Assembly (NCBI RefSeq): GCF_000155675.2
Contig: NC_020911.1
Coordinates: 2,284,501-2,348,500 of the forward strand
Source of the DNA: Octadecabacter antarcticus 307
Lineage (GTDB): Bacteria; Pseudomonadota; Alphaproteobacteria; Rhodobacterales; Rhodobacteraceae
DNA: 64,000 nt
Direction: 5' to 3'
Positions 7,716 to 17,591 of this stretch are shown here, piece after piece. How positions within the stretch are numbered: position 1 is the stretch's first letter; each line of letters begins with the position of its first letter. The notes beneath the pieces are model-generated. The model saw nothing but the letters and a program-made list of their open reading frames with translations. It made no database searches and was not told the origin of the DNA. A program made the position numbers and the translations under genes.

Positions 7716-10450
7716 TAGGCATTGGCCTTTATCGCGGCTCGGACACGCGCAGGCGTAGCGGGGACTTTTGTGATACGTACACCGACGGCATCATGGATCG
7801 CGTTAAGGATGCAGGGGGCCGTTGGGATCAATACGTGTTCCCCCAGACCTTTTGCCCCATATGGGCCGTGTGCGTCCGGTTCTTCGATGATGATCGTCTC
7901 AATTGGTGGAATGTCCCCGATTGTCGGGATCAGATAGTCGTGCAGGTTTTCGGTGCGGCCCGGAATGTATTCTTCCATCAATGCCATCCCCAAACCCTGC
8001 GCGATCCCACCATGCACTTGACCTTCAACCAGCATCGGATTGATCGCCTTACCAACGTCATGGGCTGCAACAAATTTGATGGGTTTAACCGTTCCAAAGG
8101 CAGTGTCGACCTCAACAACAACCAAATGTGCGGCATATCCGAACTGTGCGTAGGGAATACCTTGGCCGTTTTCATCGAGCGGTTTAGTGGGCGGATCATA
8201 GGTTTCTTCGGCCCTAAAGACAAAGCCTTCAGCGTCTGAATTTAAGCTTGCCAAGTCAAATTCGTATGTGCCAGTTATGTCTGTCGCACGGACCACGCCA
8301 AGATCAAACGTAAGCGTCGCGTCGTTGGCAACGTTCATCTTTTCCAAGATCGATGCTCGCAAAGCTTCGCCAGACAGGCGCGCCGCGTTGCCAGACACAT
8401 AGGTTTGGCGCGATGCGGATGTCTTACCCGCATCAGGCGTCACATCCGTATCAGGACCAACGATCTTCAGGAGTTTGGTGGATATGCCCAAGGCTGTCGC
8501 AAAGATTTGCGAGATGACGGTATTGGCTCCTTGTCCAATATCCATCGCGCCTTGGTGTAGAACGACTGTCCCGTCCGCCCAAATGCCTGACTTTATTGTC
8601 GACGGATTGGGCAGGGACGTATTGCCACAACCGTACCAACCTGCAGCAATGCCGACACCACGTTTAAGGGTTGTATTGGCTACATTAAACGCCGTTGCTG
8701 TTTTGCGTTCGCTATCCCATGCGGGTCGCAAGCTTTCCAGACATTCGCCAATACCGACACCTTGCGAAAACACCTGTCCACACACCGTTGGCACATTGTT
8801 TTTAAGTGCATTCAGAATGCGGAAATCAAGCGGATCCATTTCCAGTTTTGCGGCCAGCTCATCGAACAAACATTCCTGCGCAATCGCAGACTGTGGCACA
8901 CCAAACCCACGGAACGCGCCTGCTGGTGGGTTGTTTGTGTAGATACCTTTTGATTCCGCGCGGTAGTCTGGAATCTGGTAAGGGCCAGATGCGTGGATCG
9001 GCACCCTATTGGCAACCGTTGGCCCCCAGCTTGCATAAGCGCCAGTGTCAAATTCGCCGTAAAAACTGAAGCCGCTGATCTTACCATCTTTGGTAGCGCC
9101 GATTTTAAGGCGAATGTCGGATGGATGCCGCTTGGTTGAACTTTGCATTGACTCAGTGCGCGTGTAGTTCAAACGCACAGGCCTACCCGTTTTTAACGTG
9201 GCGAGTGCCAGAAACGGCTGCACCGAGATATCAAGTTTTGAGCCAAAGCCACCCCCGACAGCAGTGGGGATAATCCGTATCTTTTTGCGATCCATGGCAA
9301 GAATTGCTTCAAGCGCGTCCAAGTCCATAACGGGTGCCTGAGTGCAGGCGTGGATCTCGACCCTGTCGCCATCCATTTGCGCGAACCCCGCTTCCGGTTC
9401 AATATAAGCATGTTCAACAAATCCGCTGTTGTATTGGCCCTCGACGGTCACGTCTGCATTTGCGAACGCCGCATCAGGATCACCACATGCAACGAACCCA
9501 CCGCACATAACATTTCGTGTGCGATCTGCATGCAATTGACCTGCGCCTGCTGCTTGCGCCGATGTTACATCAGTTACTGCGTCCAGCTTTGTCCAAGTGA
9601 CTGGGAAGGTTGCAGGATTAAAGTTGCGGATCGCTTCGGGTGTGCCAATAATTGCCGCGACAGCTTCGCCGCGAAACCGTGCTTCGGCTTCAGCAAAAAC
9701 GGGCTGGTCTACAAACTGCGGGATGACGCCAAAAAGGTTGCGACCCGGTATGTCAATCGCCGATAGCGTGGCTTCGACGCCGTTGGTATTGACAACAAAT
9801 GCATCCACATCGCCCAGCTGAAAAGCTGCACGCGCATGGGGCGAGCGGATCACAAAAATTTCGAGCGTGCCCATCGGTGCGATATCATCACCAAAGGTTT
9901 GCGCCCCTGATACCTTGTTCAAGGCATCTATATGTCGAATAGGATCACCAACAATGCCAGCATCGTCGCGTGCAACGGGTGCTGTGCCAACAACCGCATC
10001 AATGATTTTGCGATAACCCGTGCAACGGCACAGCACACCACCAAGGGCATCTTGTACCTGTCGCACGTTAGGTGTTGGATTTTCACGCAACAGCGCAACC
10101 GCAGATACCATCATGCCCGGCGTGCAAATCCCGCATTGTGCCGCGCCCATATCCTGAAAACGCTCCGCGAGCGCCTGTGTCGTATTGTCCGTTTTATAAA
10201 GGCCTGCTATCGTTTCGACATTGCGGCCTGCCACTTGCTGCGCAGGGGTCAGGCAGGCGCAAATTGGTGCGCCATCGAGCAAAACGGTGCAGGCGCCGCA
10301 ATCGCCGGCATTGCAACCTATCTTGACATCACGTGCGCCTAATTCTTCGCGCAGCACTTGTGACAGGCGGACGCCAGGGGCGGGGAAAACCTCAACCGTC
10401 TTGCCATCAAGACAAAACTGCGTGCCTGTGATATTCGGGTTTTCATTCAT
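7715..10450 (-). CDS. Molybdenum hydroxylase, fused [2Fe-2S] and molybdopterin subunits (nicotinate hydroxylase candidate)
   Basis: A 911-residue protein of the xanthine oxidase family, predicted to hydroxylate nicotinate at C6. Residues 1-85 are a plant-type ferredoxin domain with Cys46, 51, 54 and 66. The helical second [2Fe-2S] domain follows with Cys106, Cys109 and CRC at 141-143. After a linker come the a/b hammerhead (about 190-300) and the Moco domains, with GGGFGSK, AFRGFGVPQ, GAMDIGQGANT and the active-site loop YGAKGLGE. Fusing the small and large subunits differs from the split NdhFSLM enzyme of E. barkeri. The FAD subunit gene overlaps its start by eight bases. No membrane anchor or Tat signal is visible, so the complex should be cytosolic. 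Confidence 0.85.
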   Translation of the reverse strand: MNENPNITGTQFCLDGKTVEVFPAPGVRLSQVLREELGARDVKIGCNAGDCGACTVLLDGAPICACLTPAQQVAGRNVETIAGLYKTDNTTQALAERFQDMGAAQCGICTPGMMVSAVALLRENPTPNVRQVQDALGGVLCRCTGYRKIIDAVVGTAPVARDDAGIVGDPIRHIDALNKVSGAQTFGDDIAPMGTLEIFVIRSPHARAAFQLGDVDAFVVNTNGVEATLSAIDIPGRNLFGVIPQFVDQPVFAEAEARFRGEAVAAIIGTPEAIRNFNPATFPVTWTKLDAVTDVTSAQAAGAGQLHADRTRNVMCGGFVACGDPDAAFANADVTVEGQYNSGFVEHAYIEPEAGFAQMDGDRVEIHACTQAPVMDLDALEAILAMDRKKIRIIPTAVGGGFGSKLDISVQPFLALATLKTGRPVRLNYTRTESMQSSTKRHPSDIRLKIGATKDGKISGFSFYGEFDTGAYASWGPTVANRVPIHASGPYQIPDYRAESKGIYTNNPPAGAFRGFGVPQSAIAQECLFDELAAKLEMDPLDFRILNALKNNVPTVCGQVFSQGVGIGECLESLRPAWDSERKTATAFNVANTTLKRGVGIAAGWYGCGNTSLPNPSTIKSGIWADGTVVLHQGAMDIGQGANTVISQIFATALGISTKLLKIVGPDTDVTPDAGKTSASRQTYVSGNAARLSGEALRASILEKMNVANDATLTFDLGVVRATDITGTYEFDLASLNSDAEGFVFRAEETYDPPTKPLDENGQGIPYAQFGYAAHLVVVEVDTAFGTVKPIKFVAAHDVGKAINPMLVEGQVHGGIAQGLGMALMEEYIPGRTENLHDYLIPTIGDIPPIETIIIEEPDAHGPYGAKGLGEHVLIPTAPCILNAIHDAVGVRITKVPATPARVRAAIKANA

Positions 10451-11276
10451 CTCTCAACGCCCTTTGAATTGCGCGTGTGCATTGTTCTGCTACGACGTCC
10501 AGCCGATAAGATCCGCTGCCACGTATGTCATCAATAGGCGACAGAGCAGCGAGGTGCTGTCGTGCAACAACAACCTGTTCAACCGTTTTGCCAATCATGT
10601 CTTCCTCAAGACCATATAGGCGCTGCGCGACAGGCGAACACGCACCAACGGCCACGCGGGCATAGGTGATTTTTCCATCCGCATTGCAAGCCACAACAGC
10701 GCTACTCATTGTGATTGAGATCACAAGGTACTTGCGACTGCCTAATTTCTCAAAAGCGGAACAGGTATTGTTCGGCGCATCGGGAATGATGATCGCTGTC
10801 AAAAGCTCGTCATTAGCGCGATTCGTTTGCCGTACACCTTGGATGAAGTTTGACAGAGCGATGGTGCGTGTGCCGCGTGCTGCACTACACAATTCGACCT
10901 GTGCCTCTAACGCAAGTAGGGGGGGCACACCGTCAGCAGCCGGAGACGCGTTGCACAAGTTACCTGCAATCGTCCCAGCATTTTGAATTTGGACACTACC
11001 AACTTCGCGCGCGGCCTCTTTCAGGCAATCAAAGGCAGCGGGCAAATCCGCTTGAATTAACTGGCTCCATGTCACGGATGCGCCCAAGCGGGTGCCATCT
11101 GCATCATGTGAAATGTCTGCGAATCCCACTATTGCAGTCACATCAAGATAATAATTGGGCTGTATCCCTTGCTGGGCGGATGGATAAACATCCGTTCCCC
11201 CAGCTACGATTATTCCACCAGCTTCAGCCAATAGTTGCAAAGCAGAAGCTAGCTCAATCGGACGATGATATGACAC
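10443..11276 (-). CDS. Molybdenum hydroxylase FAD-binding subunit (CoxM/XdhB type)
   Basis: A 277-residue FAD subunit that passes electrons from the [2Fe-2S] centres onward. The FAD-binding motif IVAGGTDVYPSAQQG lies near residues 18-34, and the second motif TIAGNLCNASPAADGVPPL near 105-125; both are standard for the CO dehydrogenase FAD family. The CO dehydrogenase flavoprotein C-terminal domain follows, including KLGSRKYLVISITMSSAVVA. The start is GTG with AGGAGG five bases upstream. It is the first gene of a seven-gene operon running to the MarR gene at 3716, with an operator palindrome between 19 and 36 bases before the start codon. Confidence 0.88.
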   Translation of the reverse strand: MSYHRPIELASALQLLAEAGGIIVAGGTDVYPSAQQGIQPNYYLDVTAIVGFADISHDADGTRLGASVTWSQLIQADLPAAFDCLKEAAREVGSVQIQNAGTIAGNLCNASPAADGVPPLLALEAQVELCSAARGTRTIALSNFIQGVRQTNRANDELLTAIIIPDAPNNTCSAFEKLGSRKYLVISITMSSAVVACNADGKITYARVAVGACSPVAQRLYGLEEDMIGKTVEQVVVARQHLAALSPIDDIRGSGSYRLDVVAEQCTRAIQRALRDE

Positions 11277-11294
11277 GACGCCTCCTATTTATTT

Positions 11295-11338
11295 TCGTTA
11301 GTATGCAAATGATATTGACTCCTAGACTGTCTTGTCAA
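11295..11338 (-). promoter_or_regulatory. Hydroxylase operon promoter with operator (site 2)
   Basis: On the minus strand a perfect TTGACA (11333-11338) is followed after 18 bases by TATCAT (11309-11314). The palindrome TCGTTAGTATGCAAATGA occupies 11295-11312, overlapping the -10 and ending 19 bases from the GTG start. This is the clearest promoter in the window, and its geometry suits repression by the MarR protein encoded at the operon's end. Confidence 0.7.
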
Positions 11339-11795
11339 TAAAGTTTGTGCCCGATCGCTATTATTCAGTGCCGATATATTGCTTTGTTAGGTTTCGTTCA
11401 AAGTTTAGGTGCGAGAGCCAAGTGGTTTTATGGTTGTGCGGACTTGCCCAGCACTTGCAGGAGCGCCTTGGAGTGTGGAGTTGCTAAAGGAGCGCTGACA
11501 CTTCAGTTCATCTATAAAGTGATGAAATTTTTGGTGCGCCACCTAGCAAAGTTGTACCGCAGTTTTATTGATGATTATCGGGTCAGGTGGGCCTGTGCCG
11601 CACTTTTGCAAAGAAGGATGTGACGTGTGCAGTTTCATCTTTATTTAGGCACTCTAGCCTTTTGATCTCAGGGACCATACCTGAATGTGCACTCTAAAAT
11701 TCCACAATCTGTGTTTGGTTTCGTGTTTAAATACGGCATATTGCTTAAATAATTTGCTGAAGAACCCTTAAGATTGTGGCCACTAACATTTATTC
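11339..11795. other. Intergenic stretch without a supported gene
   Basis: Between the two divergent operator-promoters I see no gene with recognisable similarity. One 92-codon open frame (11345-11623, plus strand) has no credible ribosome site and no family resemblance. The base composition is more AT-rich than the flanking genes. The region may hold upstream activating sites but shows no clear repeat. Confidence 0.4.
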
Positions 11796-11838
11796 TTGAC
11801 AGTTGGGCCTCCCTTCAACATCGTTACTACACTAACGA
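11796..11838 (+). promoter_or_regulatory. TRAP transporter promoter with operator (site 3)
   Basis: TTGACA at 11796-11801 is followed 17 bases later by CATCGT as a weak -10. The palindrome TCGTTACTACACTAACGA spans 11821-11838, its arms TCGTTA and TAACGA pairing perfectly. It matches sites 1 and 2 in length (18 bases), symmetry and flank bases. The dctP ATG lies 87 bases downstream. Confidence 0.65.
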
Positions 11839-11925
11839 TAATTGGGCCTTTTTTTAGTCAGAACTTAAGCCAGAATGTGCTCGGGAATGTAGTATTAATT
11901 CTGGTTTTCAAATGAAAGAGACGTA

Positions 11926-12906
11926 ATGAAAAAATTTCTTACAGCAGTTGCCATGATGACGGCGACGGTTTTGCCGGGGGGAGTAACGGCACAAGAAACT
12001 AATTTTCGGGTAGGCTTGATTACGCCACCCGTTCACGTCTGGAACAAAGAAGTCGACGCAATGGGCGTGACTTTGGGTGAAATGACAGACGGCCGTATGG
12101 GGGTGACACAATTCCCATCAGGTCAGTTGGGCAACGAAGCGACAATGCTGCAGCAATTGCAGACAGGTGCTTTGGACATGGCATGGCTTACAACGGCGGG
12201 GCTGACTTTGCGTGTACCTGACATGTCTGCGCTGCACGCACCGTTTCTAATAGATAATATTGAAGACGCTGCAAAAATCTTGCGGTCTGACGAAGCGCGT
12301 GAAATCCTTGATGCGCTTCCAGCCGCAACTGGCACCGTCGGTCTATGCTATGCGATGACAGGGATGCGTCAGGTTATGGCGAAGGATCCTATCACATCGA
12401 TTGAGGATCTCGATGGCCTGCGTTTTCGCATTACACCTGCCCCACCCATCCAGACGTTCTTTGAGATGTTTGGTGCGGCTCCAGCACCTATGCCACTAAC
12501 GCAGGTTTACGATTCACTTGCGAACGGTCAGATCGACGCCATCGACATGGACTTCGAATCCATCCTGAACTTTGGGTACCACGACCACGCAAAGCATATG
12601 CTTGAAACAAACCACCAGATGTTCGCTATGGTCGCGCTAATATCTGGCCGTGTTTGGGCTGGACTGTCAGATGAAGACAAAGTGATCATCCAAGAAGCGG
12701 CGCAAAAGCACTGTGACCAAACGATCGATCAGTTCGTGTCTGGCGAAGCCGGTAAGCTTGAGCGCCTTCAGGCAATTGAGGGTCTGACTATTCAAGAGAG
12801 TGTTGGCCCAGAGTTCTTTGGTGACATCGTCGAACGTTGGGATACAGAATGGTCTGAGCAGACCCCATATGTTGAGCGTCTGCGTGCTCTCGCTGCGAAA
12901 TTCTAA
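11926..12906 (+). CDS. dctP: TRAP transporter substrate-binding protein
   Basis: Periplasmic binding protein of 326 residues with a cleavable signal peptide (MKKFLTAVAMMTATVLPGGVTAQE). DctP landmarks include LEQ-type GALDMAWLTTAG near residue 85, LDGLRFRITPAPP near 165 and the ligand-clamp region PLTQVYDSLANGQIDAID near 195, the usual site of DctP ligand contacts. It leads a three-gene P-Q-M unit under an operator shared with the catabolic genes. I infer that the cargo is nicotinate or a related pyridine carboxylate; the sequence alone does not define the ligand. Confidence 0.9.
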   Translation: MKKFLTAVAMMTATVLPGGVTAQETNFRVGLITPPVHVWNKEVDAMGVTLGEMTDGRMGVTQFPSGQLGNEATMLQQLQTGALDMAWLTTAGLTLRVPDMSALHAPFLIDNIEDAAKILRSDEAREILDALPAATGTVGLCYAMTGMRQVMAKDPITSIEDLDGLRFRITPAPPIQTFFEMFGAAPAPMPLTQVYDSLANGQIDAIDMDFESILNFGYHDHAKHMLETNHQMFAMVALISGRVWAGLSDEDKVIIQEAAQKHCDQTIDQFVSGEAGKLERLQAIEGLTIQESVGPEFFGDIVERWDTEWSEQTPYVERLRALAAKF

Positions 12907-12971
12907 CTCTTATACTACTTTCTGGTGGCTCTTTGCAGGGTCGCCAGGATTCCTTTTAAATAGGCGAACAA

Positions 12972-13553
12972 ATGATCCCCTTTCTTTTTAGTAAGCTTTC
13001 CGCAGGTCTTATTGCGATAGAACGACTTTTCCTAAAATTGCTTATCGCGGCGCTGACGCTTACGGTTCTTATGAATGTGCTGTTGCGTATGGTTGGGATC
13101 ACGATTGCTTGGGCAGATGAGGTCGGAATTTATGCGATGATCCTGTCTGGGTTTGTCGGGGCTTCTCTTATGTTACGGGCGCGTATCGACCCCGCTGTTT
13201 TGCTGCTGCACGAATTCGTATCCGAAAAAAGCAGGCGCATTTTGCACGGTCTCGTCTCTCTACTCGCTGCAGTTTTTGGGTTTATGCTTTTATACCTTTG
13301 TATCCGTTGGTTTGATCCAGTTGAAATTGCCAAGGCGGGCTTTGACGTGGGCACGTTTCAGGCAAACACATTCAACTTCATTTATACAGACCAGACATCC
13401 GTTATGGCCGCACCCTCGTTTTTATTTTATTTTATTATCCCGTTCTTTTCGTTTGCAATCACCATCCACGCAATCACCAATATGTTCGAAGACATCGGAT
13501 GGCTGGACCGCCCTGAAGACCCAGCTGGTCTCGCTATGGATGTTGTACAATGA
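12972..13553 (+). CDS. dctQ: TRAP transporter small membrane subunit
   Basis: A 193-residue DctQ protein with four predicted membrane helices, near residues 15-40, 45-70, 88-110 and 135-165. The conserved WADEVGIYAMILSGFVGASLMLRAR segment follows the second helix and LARLV-type charged turns are absent, as is normal for the family. Its stop overlaps the dctM start by four bases. DctQ scaffolds the large DctM channel in the inner membrane. Confidence 0.85.
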   Translation: MIPFLFSKLSAGLIAIERLFLKLLIAALTLTVLMNVLLRMVGITIAWADEVGIYAMILSGFVGASLMLRARIDPAVLLLHEFVSEKSRRILHGLVSLLAAVFGFMLLYLCIRWFDPVEIAKAGFDVGTFQANTFNFIYTDQTSVMAAPSFLFYFIIPFFSFAITIHAITNMFEDIGWLDRPEDPAGLAMDVVQ

Positions 13554-14809
13554 CCGTCGTTGCGTTTCTCCTTCTTGTCGTTATTGGCATGCCGATCGGC
13601 ATCGTTCTTTGCGCTTCGGCACTGGTGTTTATCCAGACCTCCGGCAACACAATTCTGCTGGACAGCTACGGGCTGCAGCTTTTTAGCGCGCTCAATAACT
13701 TTGGCCTGCTGGCGATTCCGCTCTTTATCCTGATTGGTGAATTGATGAACGGGACGGGGATTACCCAACGTCTGATCCGGCTTGCTGGTGTCTGCATCGG
13801 TTCGCTTAAAGGTGGACTGGCCTATATCAACCTGCTCGCGAACATGATGGTGGCGTCTATCCTTGGGTCTGCCACAGCGCAGATTGCGATGATGACGCGG
13901 GTCATGGTGCCCGAAATGGAGAAGGCGGGCTATCGCCGCGACTTTTCAACGGCGGTGACGGCATTTGGCGGGCTGCTTGGCCCAATCATTCCGCCTTCAA
14001 TTGTTTTTGTGGTCTACGCGGTTTTGGCACAATTGGCCGTGCGTGACATGTTGATTGCGGGCCTGCTTCCTGGCCTTATTTTGACCACACTGTTTATGGG
14101 AACGATCGCAATCTTGGGATATTGGCACGATTACCCGCGCGGTCAAAGCGTCAGCTGGAAAACGCGACTGATTGCAGTACGTAGCGCGCTGCCGATGCTG
14201 GTAATTCCTGCGGTCATTATTGGGACTATCATGGGTGGCTTTGGATCCCCGACTGAGGCCGCGGCACTGGGCGCGCTGTGTGCTGCTGTGTTGGGTATTT
14301 TCTTCACAAAGACCCTAAAATTTGCTGACTTTGGCGCGATCCTTTTACGGACCGGCATCAACTCTGCACTGGTATTGTTCCTGGTTGCGGCGGCGGGTGT
14401 GTTTTCCTGGGTGCTGATCTTTGGCGAAGTACCACAGACAGTCGCCGCATGGATTGAAACCGTTGCTAAAACGCCGACAAGTTTCTTGCTGCTGGTCCTT
14501 TTAATTTTGATCCTCGTTGGCACCGTGATCGACGGGATTGCAGGATTAATTATGGTTGTGCCGATCCTTTTGCCGATTGCGACAGATGTGTATGGAATTG
14601 ATCCGATCCATTTCGGGGTCGTTGTATCAATCAATCTTATCTTGGGGCTGTTATCACCGCCTGTTGGTATCGGACTTTATATTGCTGCCAACGTTGCCAA
14701 GGTCAGCCCAATCGCGGTCTTTGTCGTCGCATTACCCTTCTTTTTGGTGACTTTATTTGCATTGGTTTTGTTGGCGTTGGTACCACAGATCAGCTTGTTT
14801 TTGTTGTAG
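13550..14809 (+). CDS. dctM: TRAP transporter large permease subunit
   Basis: A 419-residue DctM protein of about twelve membrane segments; it catalyses sodium-driven uptake. Family blocks are ALNNFGLLAIPLFILIGELM, LANMMVASILGSATAQ, FGGLLGPIIPPSIVFVVYA, GGFGSPTEAAALGA and LLSPPVGIGLYIAANVAK. The length and ends agree with the family. It ends the transporter unit, and the next gene is on the other strand. Confidence 0.9.
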   Translation: MTVVAFLLLVVIGMPIGIVLCASALVFIQTSGNTILLDSYGLQLFSALNNFGLLAIPLFILIGELMNGTGITQRLIRLAGVCIGSLKGGLAYINLLANMMVASILGSATAQIAMMTRVMVPEMEKAGYRRDFSTAVTAFGGLLGPIIPPSIVFVVYAVLAQLAVRDMLIAGLLPGLILTTLFMGTIAILGYWHDYPRGQSVSWKTRLIAVRSALPMLVIPAVIIGTIMGGFGSPTEAAALGALCAAVLGIFFTKTLKFADFGAILLRTGINSALVLFLVAAAGVFSWVLIFGEVPQTVAAWIETVAKTPTSFLLLVLLILILVGTVIDGIAGLIMVVPILLPIATDVYGIDPIHFGVVVSINLILGLLSPPVGIGLYIAANVAKVSPIAVFVVALPFFLVTLFALVLLALVPQISLFLL

Positions 14810-15112
14810 GCACGTCTTGGTGGCGCGTTGAGGGTGATTGTCTTTGGAATGCGGGCATTCGTGATGGGAACATTGTTGCCATATCGTCTCTCACGGTAAC
14901 TTCATTCATGCGCTAACCGGAAACCAACCCAAAAACTGTGAAGTTATAAAATTTGACCCTCTCTAGGCTCATAACGCATTTCGTGTGGTGGTAATTGCTG
15001 AAGAAGCGCGGGTTAGGGTTCTGTGGATCAAGTTTGGTTGAAGATGTATCCAGCTCAATCGTTTGATTTGGCTTTGTGCGTTCTAGGCCATATGAAGATA
15101 AGTCGACAGCGT
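14810..15112. other. Intergenic stretch between convergent units
   Basis: This region of 303 bases lies between the 3' ends of dctM and the CoA-transferase gene. I see no gene, no clear U-tract terminator and no repeat that I can match elsewhere in the window. Confidence 0.4.
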
Positions 15113-16267
15113 CTAGGTACCTGCTTTGAAATGGAACGCTCCTCGTCCAAGGCAAGGTGATCCCGTTTCAAGGCTCAGCTCACTTCGGGAAAAAATAATC
15201 GGTGTGCGAAGACCTTGGATGCCTTCTGGTGCTATTTGCATAGCACGCGCTTGAGTTTGCGGGTCAGAGAGTGCTTCTGCGACGGTGTTTATTGGGCCGA
15301 CTGGAACTCCAGCTTTCTCAAGTAGGGCGATCAGTATTTCTTTGGGGTAGGTTGCGGTGCGATCGGTAATGAGATTGCATAGCGTATCGCGGTTTTCGAC
15401 GCGTGCGGGGTTGGTTGCATATGCCTGATCTTTAGAGAGCTTATCCACACCAAGTGCTGAGCAAAGCGCTGCGAATTGTCGGTCATTGCCGCATGCGATA
15501 ATTAAATGCCCATCGGCGGTGGGAAACACCTGATAGGGGACGATACTGGGGTGAGCGTTGCCCAAGCGCGTGGGCAGCTGGTCACCGAGTAGAAAGCTTG
15601 CGGCTTGGTTGGCCAGAACGCCGACTCCGCAATCGAGTAGGGAGAGGTCAACATGTTGGCCTTTCCCTGAGCGGTCGCGTTCTGCGAGTGCGGCTTGGAC
15701 ACCGATCACCCCATAAAGACCGGCAAAAATATCGATCCAAGCGACGCCTACTTTCTGAGGTTGACCATCAGGTTCGCCTGTTAGGTCCATGATGCCGCAC
15801 ATACCTTGAATGAGGAAGTCATAGCCGGGCTGTGTCGCGCGCGGGCCTGACTGACCAAAGCCAGTGACGGAGGCGTAAACAAGGCGAGGATTCAGGGTAG
15901 ATAGACTGTCGTAATCAAGGCCAAACTTCTGCAAGCCGCCTACTTTAAAATTTTCTACGAGCACATCAGCGTTTGCGATGAGCGCCTTCAACTTGTCGAG
16001 ATCTTCTTTATCTGAAAAGTCACAGGTAACTGACGTCTTGCCCCGATTGGCTGCATGAAAATATGCGGCAACTTTTTCCGTGCCGCCATCGGGCAGCTGG
16101 CGTTGCACAAACGGCGGGCCCCAGCGACGCGTGTCGTCACCTTCGGGGGCTTCGACTTTGATTACCTCGGCACCCAAGTCCGCCAATGTCTGACCGATCC
16201 AAGGACCAGCCAGAATTCGGGCTAATTCGATTACTTTAAGACCCTTGAGGGGCGCGCCGTCGGTCAT
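15113..16267 (-). CDS. Family III CoA-transferase, probable succinyl-CoA:glutarate CoA-transferase
   Basis: A 384-residue CaiB/BaiF protein predicted to move CoA from succinyl-CoA to glutarate. The N-terminal Rossmann-like block LKVIELARILAGPWIGQTLA and AANRGKTSVTCDF are present. The catalytic aspartate sits in VDLSLLDCGVGV near residue 190, and GNDRQFAALC is further on. The C-terminal tail is unusual and may have been altered. The start is the ATG at 16267 with GGGAG eight bases upstream. It lies 12 bases after the acyl-CoA dehydrogenase gene. That pairing matches SUGCT with glutaryl-CoA dehydrogenase, and the last steps of the Azorhizobium nicotinate route require exactly these two activities. 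Confidence 0.8.
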   Translation of the reverse strand: MTDGAPLKGLKVIELARILAGPWIGQTLADLGAEVIKVEAPEGDDTRRWGPPFVQRQLPDGGTEKVAAYFHAANRGKTSVTCDFSDKEDLDKLKALIANADVLVENFKVGGLQKFGLDYDSLSTLNPRLVYASVTGFGQSGPRATQPGYDFLIQGMCGIMDLTGEPDGQPQKVGVAWIDIFAGLYGVIGVQAALAERDRSGKGQHVDLSLLDCGVGVLANQAASFLLGDQLPTRLGNAHPSIVPYQVFPTADGHLIIACGNDRQFAALCSALGVDKLSKDQAYATNPARVENRDTLCNLITDRTATYPKEILIALLEKAGVPVGPINTVAEALSDPQTQARAMQIAPEGIQGLRTPIIFSRSELSLETGSPCLGRGAFHFKAGT

Positions 16268-16279
16268 CAATAAGGCTCC

Positions 16280-17479
16280 CTATGCGAACGCCTGCAGGTC
16301 AGTAATGGCGCGACCAAGGATCAGGGCGTGCACATCATGGGTACCTTCGTATGTATTCACCGTTTCAAGGTTCTGTGCATGACGCATCACATGGTATCCA
16401 ATCTGAATACCGTTGCCGCCGTGCATGTCACGGGCGTGCCGAGCGATGTCCAATGCCTTGCCACAGTTGTTACGCTTGATAAGCGAGACCATTTCTGGCG
16501 CAAAACGCCCTTCGTCAAAAAGGCGACCAACGCGCAAAGCGGCTTGAAGCCCGAGCGCAATTTCGGTTTCCATATCGGCAAGTTTTTTCTGGTAGAGTTG
16601 TGTCGCGGCCAACGGTCGGTCGAACTGTTTGCGATCTAAACCGTATTGGCGGGCGCGATGGAAACAGTCCTCGGCAGCCCCCATTACACCCCAAGAAATA
16701 CCATATCGAGCACGGTTGAGGCACCCGAATGGCCCGCTCATGCCTTCAGTGTTCGGCAAAATCGCTTCTTCGCCAACTTCGACATTGTTCATCACGATTT
16801 CACCGGTGACAGATGCTCGAAGGCTAAGTTTGCCAGCTATCTTCGGCGCTGACAGGCCTTTCATACCTTTTTCCAAGACGAAGCCGCGCACCTTGCCTCC
16901 GTGCACTTCTGATTTGGCCCAAACTACAAATACATCGGCAATTGGACTGTTTGAGATCCACATTTTGGACCCGACCAAGCGATAACCAGAGTCTGTTTTA
17001 ATTGCGCGGGTTTTCATGCCGCCAGGGTCAGAACCAGCATCGGGTTCGGTCAAGCCGAAGCAGCCAATATATTCGCCGCTGGAGAGCTTGGGTAAATACT
17101 TTTGCTTTTGAGCTTCTGAACCGTAGGCGTAAATCGGGAACATCACCAGCGACGACTGCACGGACATCATCGAGCGGTAACCACTGTCGATGCGCTCTAC
17201 TTCGCGTGAAACCAGACCGTAGGACACATAAGATGCACCAGCGCCGCCGTATTCCTCTGGCAAAGTTACACCAAGCAAGCCGCTCTCGCCCATTTCGCGG
17301 AATATTTCTGGATCAGTGTGTTCGTCCAGATAGGCGTCTTCGATACGCGGTAAAAGGCGGTCAGAGGCGAAGGCACGCGCGGCATCACTTATCATGCGCT
17401 CTTCTTCTGTTAACTGATCGCTAAGTAAGAACGGATCAGCCCAGTTGAACGGGATGCCCTTATGCGATGATGTAGACAT
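16280..17479 (-). CDS. gcdH: Glutaryl-CoA dehydrogenase
   Basis: FAD acyl-CoA dehydrogenase of 399 residues that oxidises and decarboxylates glutaryl-CoA to crotonyl-CoA. The N-terminal [21 protein letters not shown] opening is characteristic of [25 protein letters not shown] near residue 130 is the FAD/substrate block. The catalytic glutamate lies in the C-terminal [28 protein letters not shown] region (YEGT). The ATG at 17479 follows GGAG by eight bases; an upstream extension of 75 residues has no family similarity. It is divergent from a LysR gene, the common GcdR arrangement, and co-directional with the CoA-transferase. Confidence 0.9.
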   Translation of the reverse strand: MSTSSHKGIPFNWADPFLLSDQLTEEERMISDAARAFASDRLLPRIEDAYLDEHTDPEIFREMGESGLLGVTLPEEYGGAGASYVSYGLVSREVERIDSGYRSMMSVQSSLVMFPIYAYGSEAQKQKYLPKLSSGEYIGCFGLTEPDAGSDPGGMKTRAIKTDSGYRLVGSKMWISNSPIADVFVVWAKSEVHGGKVRGFVLEKGMKGLSAPKIAGKLSLRASVTGEIVMNNVEVGEEAILPNTEGMSGPFGCLNRARYGISWGVMGAAEDCFHRARQYGLDRKQFDRPLAATQLYQKKLADMETEIALGLQAALRVGRLFDEGRFAPEMVSLIKRNNCGKALDIARHARDMHGGNGIQIGYHVMRHAQNLETVNTYEGTHDVHALILGRAITDLQAFA

Positions 17480-17591
17480 GATGCCTGCTCCGATTTGATA
17501 GGTTATATTATGTATTTTGTGTGGGATATCAGCGTGTATCAGTATATTAAAACGACAAAACTGCATATTAACATGTAGAAAAGGAATGATA

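Noticed and set aside
11345..11623. 92-codon open frame between hydroxylase and TRAP operons
   Set aside because: It has no ribosome site and no family resemblance, and lies in an AT-rich regulatory gap. A chance frame is more likely.
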